A stretch of 64,000 nucleotides of DNA, taken from contig JAWLFE010000005.1 of NCBI GenBank assembly GCA_041685735.1, positions 42,830 to 106,829 of the forward strand, read 5' to 3'. Source of the stretch: CSSed11-175R1 sp041685735. Its GTDB lineage: Bacteria > Actinomycetota > Nitriliruptoria > Nitriliruptorales > Nitriliruptoraceae. The translations under genes were made by a program, and so were the position numbers. The notes beneath the pieces are model-generated. The model was not told the origin of the DNA. It was given only the letters and a program-made list of their open reading frames with translations, and made no database searches. This document shows, piece after piece, positions 62,406-64,000 of this stretch (its first letter is position 1; each line of letters opens with the position of its first letter).

Positions 62406-63422
62406 CTGATGCCGTCGACCGCGAAGAGAGCGTCCTCGTCTGTGCCGCCTGCGCTACGGACCGTACTCGACGTTCTGCCCCGCACCGCGGACGCCGAGCC
62501 ACTCGGGGACGACCGCAGCGTCGAGCTGGTCGTGGGTGGCCAGCGGCTGCGGATCGGCTGGGCCGGTGACGGCAACCTCCGCGACGTTCGAGAGCTGCTC
62601 GCGAAACACGATGCGGGCCTGGACGTCGTGGCGGCCCGCCGGATGTCACCTGCTGCACGCGAGCTTCTGGCTGATGCTGGCATCGGTTGGGCGGACCAGT
62701 CGGGTGCAGCGGAGATCGCTGTCGGTGGCATCGTGGTGTCCCGTGAGGGGCGACCTCCGGATCCAGCGCAGCGAAGGAACTGGACGCCGGCCGTCATGGC
62801 TGTTGCCGAGGCGCTGCTGTGCGGGACGGACGCGACCGTCGCGGCCACCGAGGAGGTCACCGGCCTGTCCACCGGAAGCTGCACGAACGCACTGCGGTTC
62901 CTGACCGACCGGGGACTGCTCTCTGCCGATGCGAAGCGTGGACGCGGCTCGGCACGTCGGGTCGATGATCCCGACCGGCTCCTCGACGCGTACGCCGCCG
63001 CCGCCGAGGCAGCCAAGCCAACACCGAAGCTGCAGGTCGGCCTGCAGGGTCGCGACCTGCTCGAGGCGTTGGGCGAGGTCGGCGAGGCCTGGGACTCGCG
63101 AGGTGTGGCATGGGCTGCCACGGGCGTGGCGGCTGCTGCCGTCCTTGCGCCGCTACTCACGTCAGTCTCCAGCATCGAGGTGTTCATCGACGCCAACTCC
63201 CCCGCAGGCCTCGAGGCCCGTGCCGCCGAAGCTGGACTCCGTCCGATCGAGGGCGGCCGGCTCACGCTTCACCCGTTCCCCTCGGTGAGTGTGTCGCGAC
63301 TGGCTGAACGACACGACGCGCTCCGCCTCGCACCATGGCCGCGTGTCTACGCCGACCTGCGTCAGTCCGGAGTGCGCGGGGAGGAAGCGGCTGAGCACCT
63401 GCGTGAGGTGATCCGTGGCTGA
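62388..63422 (+). CDS. Type IV toxin-antitoxin AbiEi-family antitoxin/regulator
   Basis: This protein has 344 residues from ATG 62388, or 337 from ATG 62409. A C-terminal part resembling AbiEi_4 follows a winged-helix region: VMAVAEALLCGTDATVAATE, GLSTGSCTNALRFLTDRGLL, KRGRGSARRVDDPDRLLDAY. Later segments are WDSRGVAWAATGVAAAAVLA and SIEVFIDANSPAGLEARAAE. AbiEi neutralises and represses the nucleotidyltransferase toxin. The arrangement, antitoxin first with an eight-base overlap (63415-63422), is canonical for AbiE. Confidence 0.8.
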   Translation: MSELRYLMPSTAKRASSSVPPALRTVLDVLPRTADAEPLGDDRSVELVVGGQRLRIGWAGDGNLRDVRELLAKHDAGLDVVAARRMSPAARELLADAGIGWADQSGAAEIAVGGIVVSREGRPPDPAQRRNWTPAVMAVAEALLCGTDATVAATEEVTGLSTGSCTNALRFLTDRGLLSADAKRGRGSARRVDDPDRLLDAYAAAAEAAKPTPKLQVGLQGRDLLEALGEVGEAWDSRGVAWAATGVAAAAVLAPLLTSVSSIEVFIDANSPAGLEARAAEAGLRPIEGGRLTLHPFPSVSVSRLAERHDALRLAPWPRVYADLRQSGVRGEEAAEHLREVIRG

Positions 63423-64000
63423 CGAGACGCCCCGCACCCGTGCCGCACGAGAGGAGGCGGAGCGCGCACTCGTCCGGGTTGTCCATCACTACGGCTCCCG
63501 GCCCGAGTTCGTGCTGCTGGGAGGCCTGGTACCAGACCTGCTGTGTTCGGCAAGCCCGCAACGCCACGCCGGCACGACCGACGTGGATGTCCAGGTCGAT
63601 CTGGAGATCGCCAGCGGTGCGATCAACGTGAAGCGTCTTGAGCAGGCGCTTCGCAACGCAGAGTTCGTCCCGGACGGCCCCTCCACGTGGCGGTGGATCA
63701 CCGCTGGGCAGGTGCCGCGGACGGTGGTCAAGTTCGAACTCCTCGCCGACCTCGACTCCGAACCCACCGAGGCCACGATCAACTTCGACGAGTGCGAGGC
63801 TCTCGGCGCGGTGAACCTACGAGGCACGGGCTTCGCGTCGCGGGACGTCGTGATCCGCGAGATACGTACCCGCGTGGGCGGCGTGCCGCAGACCACTGAG
63901 ATCAACGTCACGGGCCTGGCTGGCTTCCTACTGGCGAAGTGTGCGGCGGCGCGCTCCCGACGCAAGCCCAAGGACTGGTACGACATCGCCTTCGTCCTGC
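63415..64000 (+). CDS. AbiEii-family nucleotidyltransferase toxin (C-terminus outside window)
   Basis: The frame from GTG 63415 stays open to the end of the window, 195 codons. The nucleotidyltransferase signature is FVLLGGLVPDLL followed by GTTDVDVQVDLE (GG...TxDxD). LAGFLLAKCAAARSRRKPKD followed by WYDIAFVL is the conserved K...R..D..D block of AbiEii/AbiGii toxins. Members add nucleotides to tRNA or other acceptors and arrest growth during phage infection. The rest of the protein is not in the window. Confidence 0.85.
   Translation, partial: MADETPRTRAAREEAERALVRVVHHYGSRPEFVLLGGLVPDLLCSASPQRHAGTTDVDVQVDLEIASGAINVKRLEQALRNAEFVPDGPSTWRWITAGQVPRTVVKFELLADLDSEPTEATINFDECEALGAVNLRGTGFASRDVVIREIRTRVGGVPQTTEINVTGLAGFLLAKCAAARSRRKPKDWYDIAFVL

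Noticed and set aside
1..64000. CRISPR arrays, intact tRNA or rRNA genes, insertion sequences with transposases
   Set aside because: No repeat-spacer pattern, complete cloverleaf-like sequence, rRNA segment or transposase motif was recognised by eye; only the tRNA-like relic at 62 kb.

Overview
The window is about 70% G+C, tightly packed, with many GTG starts and 4-base ATGA/GTGA overlaps. Protein families (SARP/AfsR regulator, F420-type nitroreductase, DUF1990, PspC/LiaF-like membrane proteins, G5/L,D-transpeptidase, AbiE) point to a high-GC actinobacterium, possibly a deep-branching class such as Nitriliruptoria; that placement is inference. The sequence is a scaffold: three runs of exactly 100 N occur, and two are flanked by identical 99-bp ends, so they are unmerged contig overlaps rather than biology.

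1-13.7 kb: an envelope acyltransferase and an orphan histidine kinase, then a carbohydrate/polyol catabolic regulon. It comprises an ABC importer (ATPase, two permeases, lipoprotein binding protein), a BudC-like SDR, aldose 1-epimerase, a divergent LacI regulator, and an operon of M24 metallohydrolase with acetoin-dehydrogenase-like E1 alpha and beta. Both operons have nearly the same promoter: TTGACA-17 bp-TAG(A/T)GT followed by a GCAATCGATTG(C/T) palindrome. They are therefore probably one LacI regulon.

13.8-22.3 kb: housekeeping and hypothetical genes (lipase-maturation-factor-like membrane protein, alpha/beta hydrolase, Sua5/YrdC, two tandem DUF1990 proteins, methyltransferase, ACT protein, MreB) and a DUF1801 gene broken by a perfect 14-bp tandem duplication.

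22.4-33.1 kb: a defence island. A PD-(D/E)xK-DUF2075 helicase gene is translationally coupled to a MazG-like pyrophosphohydrolase. It converges on a complete four-gene Wadjet type III (JetABCD) operon in which every junction is a 4-base overlap.

33.8-48.6 kb: a SARP-NB-ARC-TPR regulator, small stress or acetyltransferase genes, an M28-like peptidase, an AHL-lactonase-like hydrolase and an ABC exporter whose ATPase carries an N-terminal PLDc_N-type membrane segment. This stretch is rich in broken genes: a MerR relic, an E2 acyltransferase relic, a homopolymer frameshift, hydrolases lacking their core, and a TetR reduced to its DNA-binding half.

48.6-61.8 kb: UbiB-family kinase, a FtsX/LolD-type ABC system, a TM-DUF348-G5-PGB-YkuD transpeptidase, a broken serine hydrolase, a PspC/LiaF-like three-gene operon, and a drug-type ABC exporter whose permease is an internal duplication.

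61.8-64 kb: a degenerate initiator-tRNA-like 3' half next to an integrase-tail-like relic (probable old attachment site), then a type IV AbiEi/AbiEii toxin-antitoxin pair that runs off the window.
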